Origin: an uncultured Collinsella sp.
GTDB lineage: Bacteria > Actinomycetota > Coriobacteriia > Coriobacteriales > Coriobacteriaceae
Assembly: GCA_900543515.1 (NCBI GenBank)
Contig: UQRW01000006.1
Span: 5,339 to 69,338 of the forward strand
Length of the DNA stretch: 64,000 nt
Direction of reading: 5' to 3'
Position numbers and translations under genes: made by a program. Within the stretch, counting starts at the first letter, position 1, and each line of letters starts with the position of its first letter. Positions 1-7,495 of the stretch are shown here, piece by piece. The notes under the pieces were generated by a model. It saw only the letters and a list, made by a program, of their open reading frames with translations, ran no database searches and was not told where the DNA came from.

Positions 1-28
1 CGCATCGCCTCACTCAAAAACCGCGACG

Positions 29-75
29 CAGAGTGCATCGAGTCGGCAGTTTTAGCAAATGCGCACTCTGTTTTT
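29..75 (+). terminator. Rho-independent terminator of a gene left of the window
   Basis: An 8-bp inverted repeat (CAGAGTGC at 29-36 against GCACTCTG at 63-70) is followed directly by five T residues. It would end a plus-strand transcript that enters from outside the window. The 26-nt loop is long, so this is only a moderate call. Confidence 0.45.
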
Positions 76-97
76 GACCTTCGCTAGCCCCGGTGGG

Positions 98-317
98 CAA
101 AAAATGCCAAATATGAGTACTGTTGCAAATCCAGTCACATTATTTTACGGCAAAATAGTGCCTTGATAATGTACAGCCATCCATTATCAAGGCACTTTAA
201 GGTGGTTAAAGTCATTTTTAGCAGGTTTTAATCACTCGCAGACACCCAACTAGGCCCTCAATAGCTTAATTTCGCTGTTACTAAATTAGTGACAGTACTC
301 ATATTTAGCATTTTTTG
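98..317. repeat. 220-bp AT-rich element with 25-bp terminal inverted repeats
   Basis: The arms at 98-122 and 293-317 are reverse complements with one mismatch in 25 (position 108). Inside lies a second, perfect 15-bp inverted repeat (157-171 against 182-196) around a 10-nt loop. The interior is strikingly AT-rich compared with the GC-rich surroundings and has no reading frame of interest. This architecture fits a MITE-like non-autonomous element or a regulatory palindrome cluster; copy number cannot be judged from one window. Confidence 0.55.
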
Positions 318-324
318 TCCATGG

Positions 325-359
325 AGTCCCGGGGGGCGACAATTCGACTCCCCGGGACT
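325..359 (-). other. Hairpin at the 3' end of the sugar kinase gene
   Basis: A perfect 10-bp inverted repeat (AGTCCCGGGG at 325-334, CCCCGGGACT at 350-359) sits 7 bases past the stop codon of the minus-strand kinase. It is well placed for a transcript end, but no T-run follows on the minus strand, so it is called a hairpin, not a classical terminator. Confidence 0.4.
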
Positions 360-365
360 GCTCAC

Positions 366-1229
366 CTATTCGGAAATCGGCACTCCATGGCCCCAGGAGC
401 CTTCCATGCCGCATACGGTCGAAGCAAACCCCGCCGCAAAGTCGAGTGCACGCTCGATGGCCTCGGCACCATCCTCGCCACGCTTGACGGAATCGAGATA
501 ACACATCAGGAACGAAGTCAGGAATGAGTCGCCCGCACCCATGGTGTCCTTCATATCCGTTACCGGCTTAGCCAGTTGGCGGTAATAACGATCGCCATCA
601 TAGGCAATGCAGCCCTCAGCGCCAGCCGTTGCCGATACGAAACGCGGACCTAGGCTCCTCACCCATGCCAGACGCTCGCGAATCTCATCCTCACTCGCGG
701 CGTCTGCCGCGCTAAAGAACGCGAAGTCAACGTAGGGAGCAATCTGCTCGTAGTACTCGTCGGTCGAATCGTCCGAGAAGTCAAACGAAACCGTGATGCC
801 CGCGGCCTTCAACTTGGGAAGTTCACGCTCGGTAAAGCAATAGTTGCCCGAGTGGACTACGTCGAACTGCTTCACGTACGCAAGGTCAAAGCGATCGAGC
901 ACATAGCGCGCATCACCACGGATGCCGCCCTCATTGGAGCCAAGGAAAACACGGTCGCCGTTAACGACGGTCACGCGTGCCGCACCGTTCTCGCCGATGA
1001 GCTGCTTGCACTTGGCAAGCTCAACGTCCTCATCCTCAAGACTCGCAATCACATGCTCAGCAGCAGCGTCATTACCAAAGATGCCCATATACGCGGAGCG
1101 CGCGGCGCCGCACTTCTTGGCATACACGGCAAAGTTCACCGCATTGCCACCCGGATACATTGTGTGGATATGCTCGTAGCAGTCGACGACGTTGTCGCCA
1201 AACCCCAGTGCGCTCACGTTAAATGCCAT
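366..1229 (-). CDS. PfkB-family sugar kinase, fructoselysine 6-kinase (FrlD)-like
   Basis: A 287-residue ribokinase-fold kinase that should phosphorylate a sugar or Amadori-type sugar adduct in the cytoplasm. The family's substrate-side motif PGGNAVNFAVYA lies near residues 26-37, and the C-terminal PfkB signature DTMGAGDSF at about 228-236 holds the catalytic base Asp234. The N-terminal GFGDNVVDCY and the PGGNAVN motif resemble FrlD more than ribokinase or fructokinase. ATG at 1229 follows a GAGAGGGG ribosome site. It is downstream of a HAD phosphatase in the same direction, so the pair may act on one phosphosugar. No frlB deglycase is nearby, so the substrate is uncertain. Confidence 0.75.
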   Translation of the reverse strand: MAFNVSALGFGDNVVDCYEHIHTMYPGGNAVNFAVYAKKCGAARSAYMGIFGNDAAAEHVIASLEDEDVELAKCKQLIGENGAARVTVVNGDRVFLGSNEGGIRGDARYVLDRFDLAYVKQFDVVHSGNYCFTERELPKLKAAGITVSFDFSDDSTDEYYEQIAPYVDFAFFSAADAASEDEIRERLAWVRSLGPRFVSATAGAEGCIAYDGDRYYRQLAKPVTDMKDTMGAGDSFLTSFLMCYLDSVKRGEDGAEAIERALDFAAGFASTVCGMEGSWGHGVPISE

Positions 1230-1291
1230 GATGCCGCCCCTCTCTCTTATGCCAACGGAACCACTGTTGTGACAGCAGTACCGCCCAGAAT

Positions 1292-1951
1292 CTACGCGAG
1301 TTCCAGCAGCTCCGGCAGCTGGTCGATAATCTTGTCCGCGGCATCCTGGCTAAAGCCAAAGCGCTCCTCGCGCTTGGCAATGACTGTCAGGCCGGCTCGC
1401 TTGCCGGCAGTGATGCCAGGCACCGAATCCTCAACGCAGCAGCAGCGATTCGCGGGCAGCCCCAGCAGGTCCAGCGCATGCAGGTAGATGTCGGGCTCGG
1501 GTTTGCTCTCCTTAAACTGCTCGCCGCTCACCACATACTCAAAGGCATCCGACAGCCCGCATGCGTTGAGCACTTCCTCGATGCTAACCATGGGAGACGA
1601 GCTGGCAAGCGCCACGCGAACGCCACGGCGCGGCAGCTCTCGAATCGTATCCACGGCGCCTGGGTTAATCAAAGCCTGATAGTCGCGCGGACGCTTATGC
1701 GCCCATTCGTCCCAACGGGCCAACGCTTCCTCGCCAGTGAAGTGCCCCTTACCGGCGCGCTCAAACCAATCGACCAGCATATGCAGGAAGAACTGATGCG
1801 AGGTACCGACCTGCCCATTCAACTCCTCTTGAGTCAGATTAAGCCCAAGCTCCTTGGCAAACGCGGCAGTCTCGCCCAGGTAGTAATACTCGGTATCGAC
1901 AATGACGCCGTCCATGTCAAAGATAACGGCGTCGAACGGAAATGCGGACAC
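1292..1951 (-). CDS. HAD-superfamily phosphatase, beta-phosphoglucomutase-like subfamily
   Basis: About 219 residues. Motif I FDMDGVIVDTE lies at residues 11-21 (nucleophile Asp12, acid/base Asp14), motif II is the ASSSP loop, motif III the KPEPDIY lysine, and motif IV EDSVPG. The cap insertion between motifs I and II marks the subclass IA beta-phosphoglucomutase/phosphatase type. I chose GTG at 1951 because AGGGAGGG stands just upstream; a longer frame to 1999 would run through a terminator hairpin. Probably cotranscribed with the downstream sugar kinase. The substrate (phosphosugar phosphatase or mutase) cannot be fixed from sequence. Confidence 0.75.
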   Translation of the reverse strand: MSAFPFDAVIFDMDGVIVDTEYYYLGETAAFAKELGLNLTQEELNGQVGTSHQFFLHMLVDWFERAGKGHFTGEEALARWDEWAHKRPRDYQALINPGAVDTIRELPRRGVRVALASSSPMVSIEEVLNACGLSDAFEYVVSGEQFKESKPEPDIYLHALDLLGLPANRCCCVEDSVPGITAGKRAGLTVIAKREERFGFSQDAADKIIDQLPELLELA

Positions 1952-1966
1952 GGCACCCTCCCTAAC

Positions 1967-1992
1967 AAAAGGGCGCCTGCAAGCAGGCGCCC
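1967..1992 (-). terminator. Rho-independent terminator after the Cof phosphatase
   Basis: A perfect 10-bp GC-rich stem (1971-1980 and 1983-1992) with a 2-base loop is followed on the minus strand by TTTT. It lies between the Cof phosphatase stop (2015) and the next gene's GTG (1951), only about 16 bases from that start, leaving no room for a separate promoter for the HAD/kinase pair. Confidence 0.8.
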
Positions 1993-2014
1993 AAACCATG
2001 CATTATCGGCGATT

Positions 2015-2857
2015 CTAACCCAGCAGCTTATCCAGCGCCATTGCAATACCATCTTCGTTGTTATCGGCGGTCACCATCTGGGCCACAGCCTTAACCTCAT
2101 CGACGGCGTTACCCATGGCAACACCGGTGCCGGCCCACTCAATCATGGACTTGTCGTTCTGGCCGTCGCCAAACGATACGACCTCGCTGGCATCGATGCC
2201 GAGTTTGGGCAGGGCACCCTCGAGCGCACGGGCTTTGTCGATACCGTGCGCCGTGTACTCAAAGTACCAGTCGGCCGTAAACATGCCCGAAAGCGTCTGC
2301 TTAAAGGGCGCATACATCTCCTCGTAATGCGCCTGCAGGTAGGCCGGATCGCCCGCCGTCAGCAGCTTGTCCACGGGATAAGCATCAGCGACCTCATGCA
2401 GGCTCTCGACCTCGCGGATCTTAAGATCGCACGCATCGCGCTCGTATTTGACGATGTTTTTCTGCGAGCCGTCAGGCAGCGTGATCATGCAGCGGTACGA
2501 GTCCTCGACGTGCAAATCGCGACCGAGCGAAATCATAGGGATCACGTCAAAATTACGCAGGTGATCAATCAGGCGATGCAATTCGTCGGCAGGCATAGCC
2601 TGATCGAACAGTACCTCGTCGGTCTGGGCATCGACGACGTGTGCGCCGTTAAAGGCAACTAGCAGACCGTCATGGTTTTGGAGGTCGAGCTCCTGCGCCA
2701 AGGCGTGGAGCCCCCATGCGGGACGGCCCGAAGCCAAAATGAGCTTAATGCCCGACTCCTGCGCCGCGAGCAGCTTCTCGCGCGTACGCGGGCTAATCAC
2801 TTTCTGATCGTTGGTGAGCGTACCGTCGATATCCATCGCGATGGCTTTGATTGCCAT
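2015..2857 (-). CDS. Cof-type HAD hydrolase (sugar-phosphate or nucleotide phosphatase)
   Basis: About 280 residues, the usual length of the Cof/IIB family. The N-terminal MDIDGTLTND motif (nucleophile Asp9, Asp11) and the C-terminal GDGQNDKSM motif IV are both present, with a large C2 cap between them. These cytoplasmic Mg-dependent enzymes dephosphorylate sugar phosphates, FMN or similar metabolites. ATG at 2857 follows GGGAGG; further in-frame starts upstream lack a ribosome site. Ends at a strong terminator. The specific substrate is unknown. Confidence 0.8.
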   Translation of the reverse strand: MAIKAIAMDIDGTLTNDQKVISPRTREKLLAAQESGIKLILASGRPAWGLHALAQELDLQNHDGLLVAFNGAHVVDAQTDEVLFDQAMPADELHRLIDHLRNFDVIPMISLGRDLHVEDSYRCMITLPDGSQKNIVKYERDACDLKIREVESLHEVADAYPVDKLLTAGDPAYLQAHYEEMYAPFKQTLSGMFTADWYFEYTAHGIDKARALEGALPKLGIDASEVVSFGDGQNDKSMIEWAGTGVAMGNAVDEVKAVAQMVTADNNEDGIAMALDKLLG

Positions 2858-3006
2858 ATATGCCTCCCTGTCATTGAACAACCTTGTCTGAGCCATCATA
2901 CAGAACACCCATCGCGACTCCGTTTACAACGGGCAAAAAGTCATATTGTCTCGAACATGAACGGCGTGTGGTCGTGAAGCTTTATCGCTCAGGTCAAATA
3001 CGTCTG

Positions 3007-3681
3007 CTAGCGACGCTCATCCGTCGGTGCGCCCTCGACGATCGCGATGCCCGCCGATGCACCTAACGCGCTGGCGCCGGCCTCGATGAATGCGCAAGCC
3101 TCTTCGTAATTATGGATACCGCCCGCCGCCTTGATTGCCACGGCATCGCCGAGCACCTCGTGCATCAGCCGCACGTCCTCGAGCTTAGCACCGCCAAAGC
3201 TTCTGCCGGTCGATGTCTTAAGGAATCCCGGCTTGGCCTCCAGCGCGATCTCGCATACACGGCGCTTGGCGGCGTCGTCGCCGTCCAGCTTGCACATCTC
3301 GACGATTACCTTGTCAGTGATGCCATGCGCGCGACAAAAATCAGCAATGGTAGTCATCTCGCGCTCGATGGCATCAAAATCGCGGTTCTCGATCGACCCC
3401 TGATTCAAAACGTAGTCAATCTCGGTAAAGCCACACGCAGCGTATTCCTCAAACCTCGCAAGCTTCTCCTCAAGCGTCATAGTGCCCTGGGGAAAGTCGA
3501 TAGCGCCGGCAAGGATGATGTCAGAGCCCTCGAGCATGGCGCGGCCCGTCTCGTACTCCTGCAGGTTCGCAAATACGCAGCGAAAGTTGTACTTTAACGC
3601 CTTCTCGACATACTGCTCAAACGTGTCCTCGGGGGCATCGATATAGTCGATGTATTTATTGATGGGTTTGGCAAGCGTCAT
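3007..3681 (-). CDS. deoC: Deoxyribose-phosphate aldolase
   Basis: Class I aldolase cleaving 2-deoxyribose 5-phosphate to glyceraldehyde 3-phosphate and acetaldehyde, feeding nucleoside sugars into glycolysis. The 224-residue length is normal. The Schiff-base lysine is Lys155 in FLKTSTG, the proton-relay lysine is Lys184 in IKAAGG, and the catalytic aspartate is in EIDYVLN near residue 89. ATG at 3681 follows CAAGGAGG. Its usual partners (deoD, pdp, deoB) are absent here. A palindrome over a TATAAT sequence lies 120-140 bases upstream and could be an operator. Confidence 0.93.
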   Translation of the reverse strand: MTLAKPINKYIDYIDAPEDTFEQYVEKALKYNFRCVFANLQEYETGRAMLEGSDIILAGAIDFPQGTMTLEEKLARFEEYAACGFTEIDYVLNQGSIENRDFDAIEREMTTIADFCRAHGITDKVIVEMCKLDGDDAAKRRVCEIALEAKPGFLKTSTGRSFGGAKLEDVRLMHEVLGDAVAIKAAGGIHNYEEACAFIEAGASALGASAGIAIVEGAPTDERR

Positions 3682-3800
3682 GCTGGGCCTCCTTGTTCAG
3701 GGCTGGCAACCGATTCGTGGCTTCACGCGAAAAACCACGTTCAATGTACGCCCGGCATGCAAGGACAGCGTCCGCATTCCGACAAGTGGTATGAAATTAG

Positions 3801-3821
3801 CCGTAAACGTATAATTTACGG
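3801..3821. promoter_or_regulatory. Palindromic operator candidate upstream of deoC
   Basis: A perfect palindrome CCGTAAA-N7-TTTACGG covers a consensus TATAAT (3810-3815, plus strand). A repressor bound here would block polymerase. A plus-strand promoter would point at the integrated element, while deoC lies on the minus strand, so the controlled gene is uncertain. Confidence 0.35.
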
Positions 3822-3900
3822 ACAGCGAATGGCACCGCACGCGGATGCCGACAGCAAGACATCCCCCCTCAATACACCCTCATGCCCATTTAAATAGCAA

Positions 3901-3930
3901 GGGGCCCGTATCTGTTGGGATACGGGCCCC
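3901..3930 (-). terminator. Displaced pgi terminator (left copy)
   Basis: A 12-bp perfect stem (3901-3912, 3919-3930) stands 32 bases beyond a stranded copy of the pgi stop codon. The same hairpin with small changes follows the intact pgi gene at 7404-7433, at almost the same distance from the stop. This is what one expects if an element integrated into the 3' end of pgi and pushed the original tail aside. Confidence 0.7.
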
Positions 3931-3959
3931 TTTCGGCCGTGACCTATCTCAGCAACAAA

Positions 3960-3991
3960 GACTACTTGCAGTGAGCGCGGTAGAACTCGAT
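3960..3991. repeat. Left attachment-type direct repeat (stranded pgi 3' end)
   Basis: These 32 bases match 7464-7495 at 31 positions (A3970 versus G7474). On the minus strand they read as the last codons and stop of pgi, ending in His-Cys-Lys instead of His-Arg-Lys. Homology stops abruptly after 3991. With the matching terminator the duplicated tract is about 95 bases. Confidence 0.75.
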
Positions 3992-4372
3992 CGCACCATC
4001 TTATCCGAGCCGGGGCACGTTCGCATAGCGTGGCGCGTGACGGTTGCAAAACCACCCCATTTGAAACAAACGCAAAAAAGTACTTGCAAAGACACGTTCC
4101 GACATATAAGTTGATAAAAGACCGCCGTTGCGGTTTTAAGTAGATCGAGCATATGAAGTTTCAGTTTTCAGCGTGTAAGAGAAGGAAGATCGGCAAAGTA
4201 CAACCCCAAACGCAATGACAACTTAATGAGGTAACTGCCACATGTGAGGCACCCAGGGCATTGCTGTCTCGATTTTGAGCACGATGCCTTCCGCCTTGCA
4301 TGGGCCGTTCCATCCCGCCCCTGCAGCAACTGCCTCACGGGCTCATTGAAAACCGCATAGCACCCCAACGTC

Positions 4373-4427
4373 AGCACATCACCCACGGCAAGCACATCAC
4401 TCACGACAACCAACACATCAACAAACA
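4373..4427 (+). repeat. Iteron-like short direct repeats before the element's first gene
   Basis: AGCACATCAC[C/T]CACG occurs at 4373-4387 and 4391-4405, 18 bases apart, and a weaker CAACACATCAAC copy follows at 4411-4422. They end about 30 bases before the first element gene. Such tandem sites can be bound by an initiator, relaxosome or repressor protein; which one cannot be told here. The rest of 3992-4372 holds no gene that I can support. Confidence 0.35.
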
Positions 4428-4455
4428 GCACGAACATCAACCGATTGGAGAAGCT

Positions 4456-5346
4456 ATGACAAACCACCACGCTGAAGACGGCGATAAGAAAGGCATTCTG
4501 GATGCCCGCATTGAGCGAGCATATGCAAACGAATATGACGCCGCCTTTGCCGCCGCGACCATCAAGAACTACGCGTCGCTACCGCTCGCGACGATCTTGG
4601 CCGACCACCCTCAACTGCTGAAGCGCTGCACAAAGATCATGGGCGACCCCGACATTCGCAAGCTGACAGACCCCTATGCCCCAAAACGCGACAACGATTC
4701 GTACGTTCTTACCGTAGGCTGCCTAGCCCATATGCTTACGGCGCTCGACACGAAACTCAAGCTCGAATGGGAACCCGACGAGCGTCATGAACTCGAAAGC
4801 AAGCGGAACACCCTGCGCACCGCACTGTTCCTTCCGTTGGACGGCCTCAAGCGCTGCAACGTCGAGCTCAATACACAGGCGCGGCAAAAGCCCGGAACCA
4901 CGGGGCAGAAAACTCCAAGACCCCATGCGGCCATCGTCGACCGCAACCGATATAACCGCATGACCGCGCACTTTTCCGCCGAGGGAGCAGCCATAAGGAC
5001 GCTGATCGACCTGCTGTGCCTTCTGAGCATCAACGAGCTATTTGAGGGCTATCTCGCCCTTGTTCCCGCGACGGCACCCAAGTCGGTAGCAAAGATCATC
5101 GAGACCTGCAGACGCCAGTTTGAGCGCCATCGCAATGGCAGCGAGATGAACGCCAGCATCGCGCAGTACTACGCGGCTCATTACAAAAATGACGGATGCG
5201 CCCCTGTCGAGCATCAGCTGCGGCTCGCCTACACCACGCCCGTCGCAACGCTCCATCGCTTTGGAGTCCTTGGCGCTTGCGAGCCGCACGAACAGGCAGC
5301 CTGCCCCACAACCGAGCTCGATCTCAGGCTCGGACGAACCCTGTAG
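4456..5346 (+). CDS. Unknown protein, first gene of the pgi-integrated element
   Basis: I do not recognise this 296-residue protein. ATG at 4456 follows TTGGAG at a 5-base distance; the same frame is open further upstream but lacks another ribosome site and runs through the short repeats. It is soluble, with no signal peptide or membrane segment. The N-terminal half is charged and probably helical; the middle has a Lys/Pro/Thr-rich linker near residues 155-165, and a hydrophobic helix (IDLLCLLSINELFEGYL) follows near 185. Its place ahead of a protease and a coupling protein suggests a DNA-transfer, replication or regulatory role, but that is inference only. Confidence 0.6.
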   Translation: MTNHHAEDGDKKGILDARIERAYANEYDAAFAAATIKNYASLPLATILADHPQLLKRCTKIMGDPDIRKLTDPYAPKRDNDSYVLTVGCLAHMLTALDTKLKLEWEPDERHELESKRNTLRTALFLPLDGLKRCNVELNTQARQKPGTTGQKTPRPHAAIVDRNRYNRMTAHFSAEGAAIRTLIDLLCLLSINELFEGYLALVPATAPKSVAKIIETCRRQFERHRNGSEMNASIAQYYAAHYKNDGCAPVEHQLRLAYTTPVATLHRFGVLGACEPHEQAACPTTELDLRLGRTL

Positions 5347-5409
5347 CCCGCCAGCCCCTCCGCGGGCAACAATCCTATTCCACAACACAACCAACAGAAA
5401 GGAGTCCTC

Positions 5410-6027
5410 ATGGACACCAATCATTCCCCCATCATCAGCCCCCTCACCATGCGTGAATCCGCCCGAGGTATCACGCTCACCAGCATTTACGATGAGATGC
5501 TCGCCCGTCGCGAGCTCTCCGTCATGGGAAACATCGAAACCCCGATGGCCCACGACCTATGCCAGCAGATCCGCCTGCTCGATGCCACCGACCCCAGCCG
5601 CCCCATCACCATATTTGTCGCCAGCGCCGGCGGAAGCGTGCGATCGGGCCTTGCGATCTATGACGCCATGCGCCTCGCATCGTGCCCCATCCGCACCGTC
5701 TGTCTGGAATTCGCCGCGTCCATGGGCGCCGTGATCTTTATGGGCGGCGACGATCGCCGTATGGCGCCCCATGCAGAGCTCATGATTCACGACCCGCTGA
5801 TCCCCCAGGGGGCAGGCGGCTCGGCACTTGCGCTGCAAGAAACCAGCCGGCGTCTCATGCAGACCCGCAAGACCCTCACGCAAATCCTCTCGGACCGCAG
5901 CGGCCTCACGCCCAAGCGCATCCAGTCCCTCACTGCAAAAGACACCTACCTTTCGGCCGAGCGCGCCGTCGAGCTCGGCTTTGCCCACGAAATCCTCTCG
6001 ACCACCAAGGAGGTCGCCCATGTCTAA
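5410..6027 (+). CDS. ClpP-like serine protease carried by the mobile element
   Basis: 205 residues, the size of housekeeping ClpP. The full triad is visible: Ser104 in FAASMGA, His127 in MIHDP and Asp178 in TAKDTYLSAERAVELG, with the oxyanion strand SAGGSVRSGLAIYD. It should therefore be an active peptidase that forms rings and needs an unfoldase such as host ClpX or ClpC. A strong AAAGGAG site precedes ATG 5410. Its last codons overlap the start of the coupling-protein gene (8 bases), so the two are translationally coupled. Divergence from canonical motifs (IHDP for IHQP) marks it as an accessory ClpP, not the housekeeping copy. Confidence 0.88.
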   Translation: MDTNHSPIISPLTMRESARGITLTSIYDEMLARRELSVMGNIETPMAHDLCQQIRLLDATDPSRPITIFVASAGGSVRSGLAIYDAMRLASCPIRTVCLEFAASMGAVIFMGGDDRRMAPHAELMIHDPLIPQGAGGSALALQETSRRLMQTRKTLTQILSDRSGLTPKRIQSLTAKDTYLSAERAVELGFAHEILSTTKEVAHV

Positions 6028-7324
6028 CCTCGCCAGCCGCCTCGCCGCATCTAAGTCCGCATCGTCCACCATCCTCGCCAAGGATCGAACGCTTTCCTGC
6101 GACACCCGCCAAACGGGACTCAACAACAACGCACTTGTGATCGGCCCCTCGGGAGCCGGCAAGACCCGAAACGTCCTCAAGCCCAACCTGCTGCAAATGA
6201 ACGCAAGCTACATCGTGCTCGACACCAAAGGCACGCTCTGTCGCGAAGTGGGACCCGTGCTGGCAGCCCACGGTTACCGCGTGCAATGTCTCAACTTCGC
6301 CGACCTCAACACCGTCCCGGCCCTTGCGCCCGGCATCGAGCGCTGCGGCTACAACCCCCTGAGGCACATTCGCCGCAAGGCGGACGGCAGGCCCAACCAG
6401 CAGGACATCCTCTCGGTGGCAAAGGCCATCTGCCCCATCGAGGACAACAACCAGCCTTTTTGGGATCATGCGGCGGCAAACCTGCTGTCGTGTCTTATCG
6501 CCTACGTCACCGAACAGCTACCCGCCGACGAGCAGACGATCAGCTCGGTCATCAAGCTGATCGAGCACCTGCAGGACGGTGCCACGGCCCGATTGTTTGA
6601 CGATCTGATCACGACCGACCCCCAAAGCTATGCCCTCTCGCTATGGCGGCGCTACGCCATTACGCAAAATGCCGAGCGCATGCACGCGAGCATCGTCGGC
6701 ATCCTTGCCGAAAAGGTCATGTGTCTGGGATTCGACGGTGCGGCACAGCTCTATCGTGAGTGCCATCAGGTGGACTTCGCTTCCATGGGACACACCCCCT
6801 GCGCCCTGTTTGTAACCGTGAGCGATATTGACCGCAATCTCGATCCGCTGACCGGCCTCTTTATTTCGCAGGCGTTTATGGGCCTCATTCGTGAGGCCGA
6901 TAGGCAGCCCGACGGCAGCCTGCCCGTGCCCGTGCGCTTTATGCTCGATGACTTCGCAAATCTGCAGATCCCCCAGATCGACAACGTGCTCTCGATTATC
7001 CGAAGCCGCAACATCTGGGCAACGCTGCTGCTGCAGTCGACCAACCAGCTCGATGCGCTCTATGGCGAGGCACGCGCACGCTCCATCATGGGCAACTGCG
7101 ACACGCATCTGGTGCTGGCGTTCCAGGATCCCGAGAGTGCCCGGGTGTTTTCCGACCGCGCCGACGCGCTGCCCAGCACGCTCATGGCGACGCCGATCGA
7201 TCGCTCGTGGCTCTTTGTGCGCGGCTGCACTCCCGAACAGGTCGAGCGCTTTAGGCTCGAAGACCATCCGCTCTACGGGGAGCTGCCCGAGGCGCAGCGA
7301 GGCCATGCGGAGGCCGAGCTCTAG
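6020..7324 (+). CDS. VirD4/TraG-type coupling ATPase, short soluble form
   Basis: 434 residues from ATG 6020, which follows AAGGAGGT at 6007-6014. Walker A GPSGAGKT lies at 42-49, followed by VLDTKGTL, FNADLN-like and GYNPL family motifs; the Walker B stretch FMLDDFANL is near residue 308 and the QSTNQLDALYG sensor region follows. These are hallmarks of type IV coupling proteins, which bring DNA-relaxase complexes to a conjugation pore. Most relatives have about 150-200 N-terminal residues with membrane helices; those are missing here, so this one is either cytosolic or anchored by a partner. Coupled to the ClpP-like gene. Confidence 0.85.
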   Translation: MSNLASRLAASKSASSTILAKDRTLSCDTRQTGLNNNALVIGPSGAGKTRNVLKPNLLQMNASYIVLDTKGTLCREVGPVLAAHGYRVQCLNFADLNTVPALAPGIERCGYNPLRHIRRKADGRPNQQDILSVAKAICPIEDNNQPFWDHAAANLLSCLIAYVTEQLPADEQTISSVIKLIEHLQDGATARLFDDLITTDPQSYALSLWRRYAITQNAERMHASIVGILAEKVMCLGFDGAAQLYRECHQVDFASMGHTPCALFVTVSDIDRNLDPLTGLFISQAFMGLIREADRQPDGSLPVPVRFMLDDFANLQIPQIDNVLSIIRSRNIWATLLLQSTNQLDALYGEARARSIMGNCDTHLVLAFQDPESARVFSDRADALPSTLMATPIDRSWLFVRGCTPEQVERFRLEDHPLYGELPEAQRGHAEAEL

Positions 7325-7403
7325 ACGCAGGGCCCTCGCAGCACGCGACGCTCCGGCGAAGATCCTTAAAGGCCGTGCGCCCCGGGGCCACGGCAAAGCA
7401 AAG

Positions 7404-7433
7404 GGGCCCGCATCCGATGGGATACGGGCCCCT
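7404..7433 (-). terminator. pgi terminator (right copy)
   Basis: The stem 7404-7415 against 7421-7433 has one C/A mismatch. On the minus strand it is followed by a T-rich TTTGCTTTG stretch. It lies 33 bases past the pgi stop and is the homologue of the hairpin at 3901-3930. Confidence 0.7.
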
Positions 7434-7463
7434 GACCATAAGGCGCGATGCGTTAACAGCAGC

Positions 7464-7495
7464 GACTACTTGCGGTGAGCGCGGTAGAACTCGAT
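7464..7495. repeat. Right attachment-type direct repeat within the pgi 3' end
   Basis: This copy contains the functional pgi stop codon and its last nine codons; it matches 3960-3991 at 31 of 32 positions. Because the reading frame of pgi is conserved through it, the element carries a piece of pgi that restores the gene on integration. Confidence 0.75.

Larger units (their letters stand above)
3960..7495. mobile_element. 3.5-kb integrative element inserted at the 3' end of pgi
   Basis: Bounded by the 32-bp direct repeats that duplicate the 3' end of pgi, with duplicated terminators outside and inside. The cargo is three plus-strand genes: an unknown 296-residue protein, a ClpP-like serine protease and a VirD4/TraG-like ATPase. 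The last two overlap. No integrase, relaxase or replication gene is recognisable, so it is either a trimmed remnant of a larger conjugative element or a satellite relying on recombinase in trans. Insertion leaves pgi intact, as in tRNA-type integration sites. Confidence 0.65.

Noticed and set aside
4373..4427. CRISPR array
   Set aside because: The repeats are too short, too few and spacing is 18 bases; no cas genes or other arrays are in the window.
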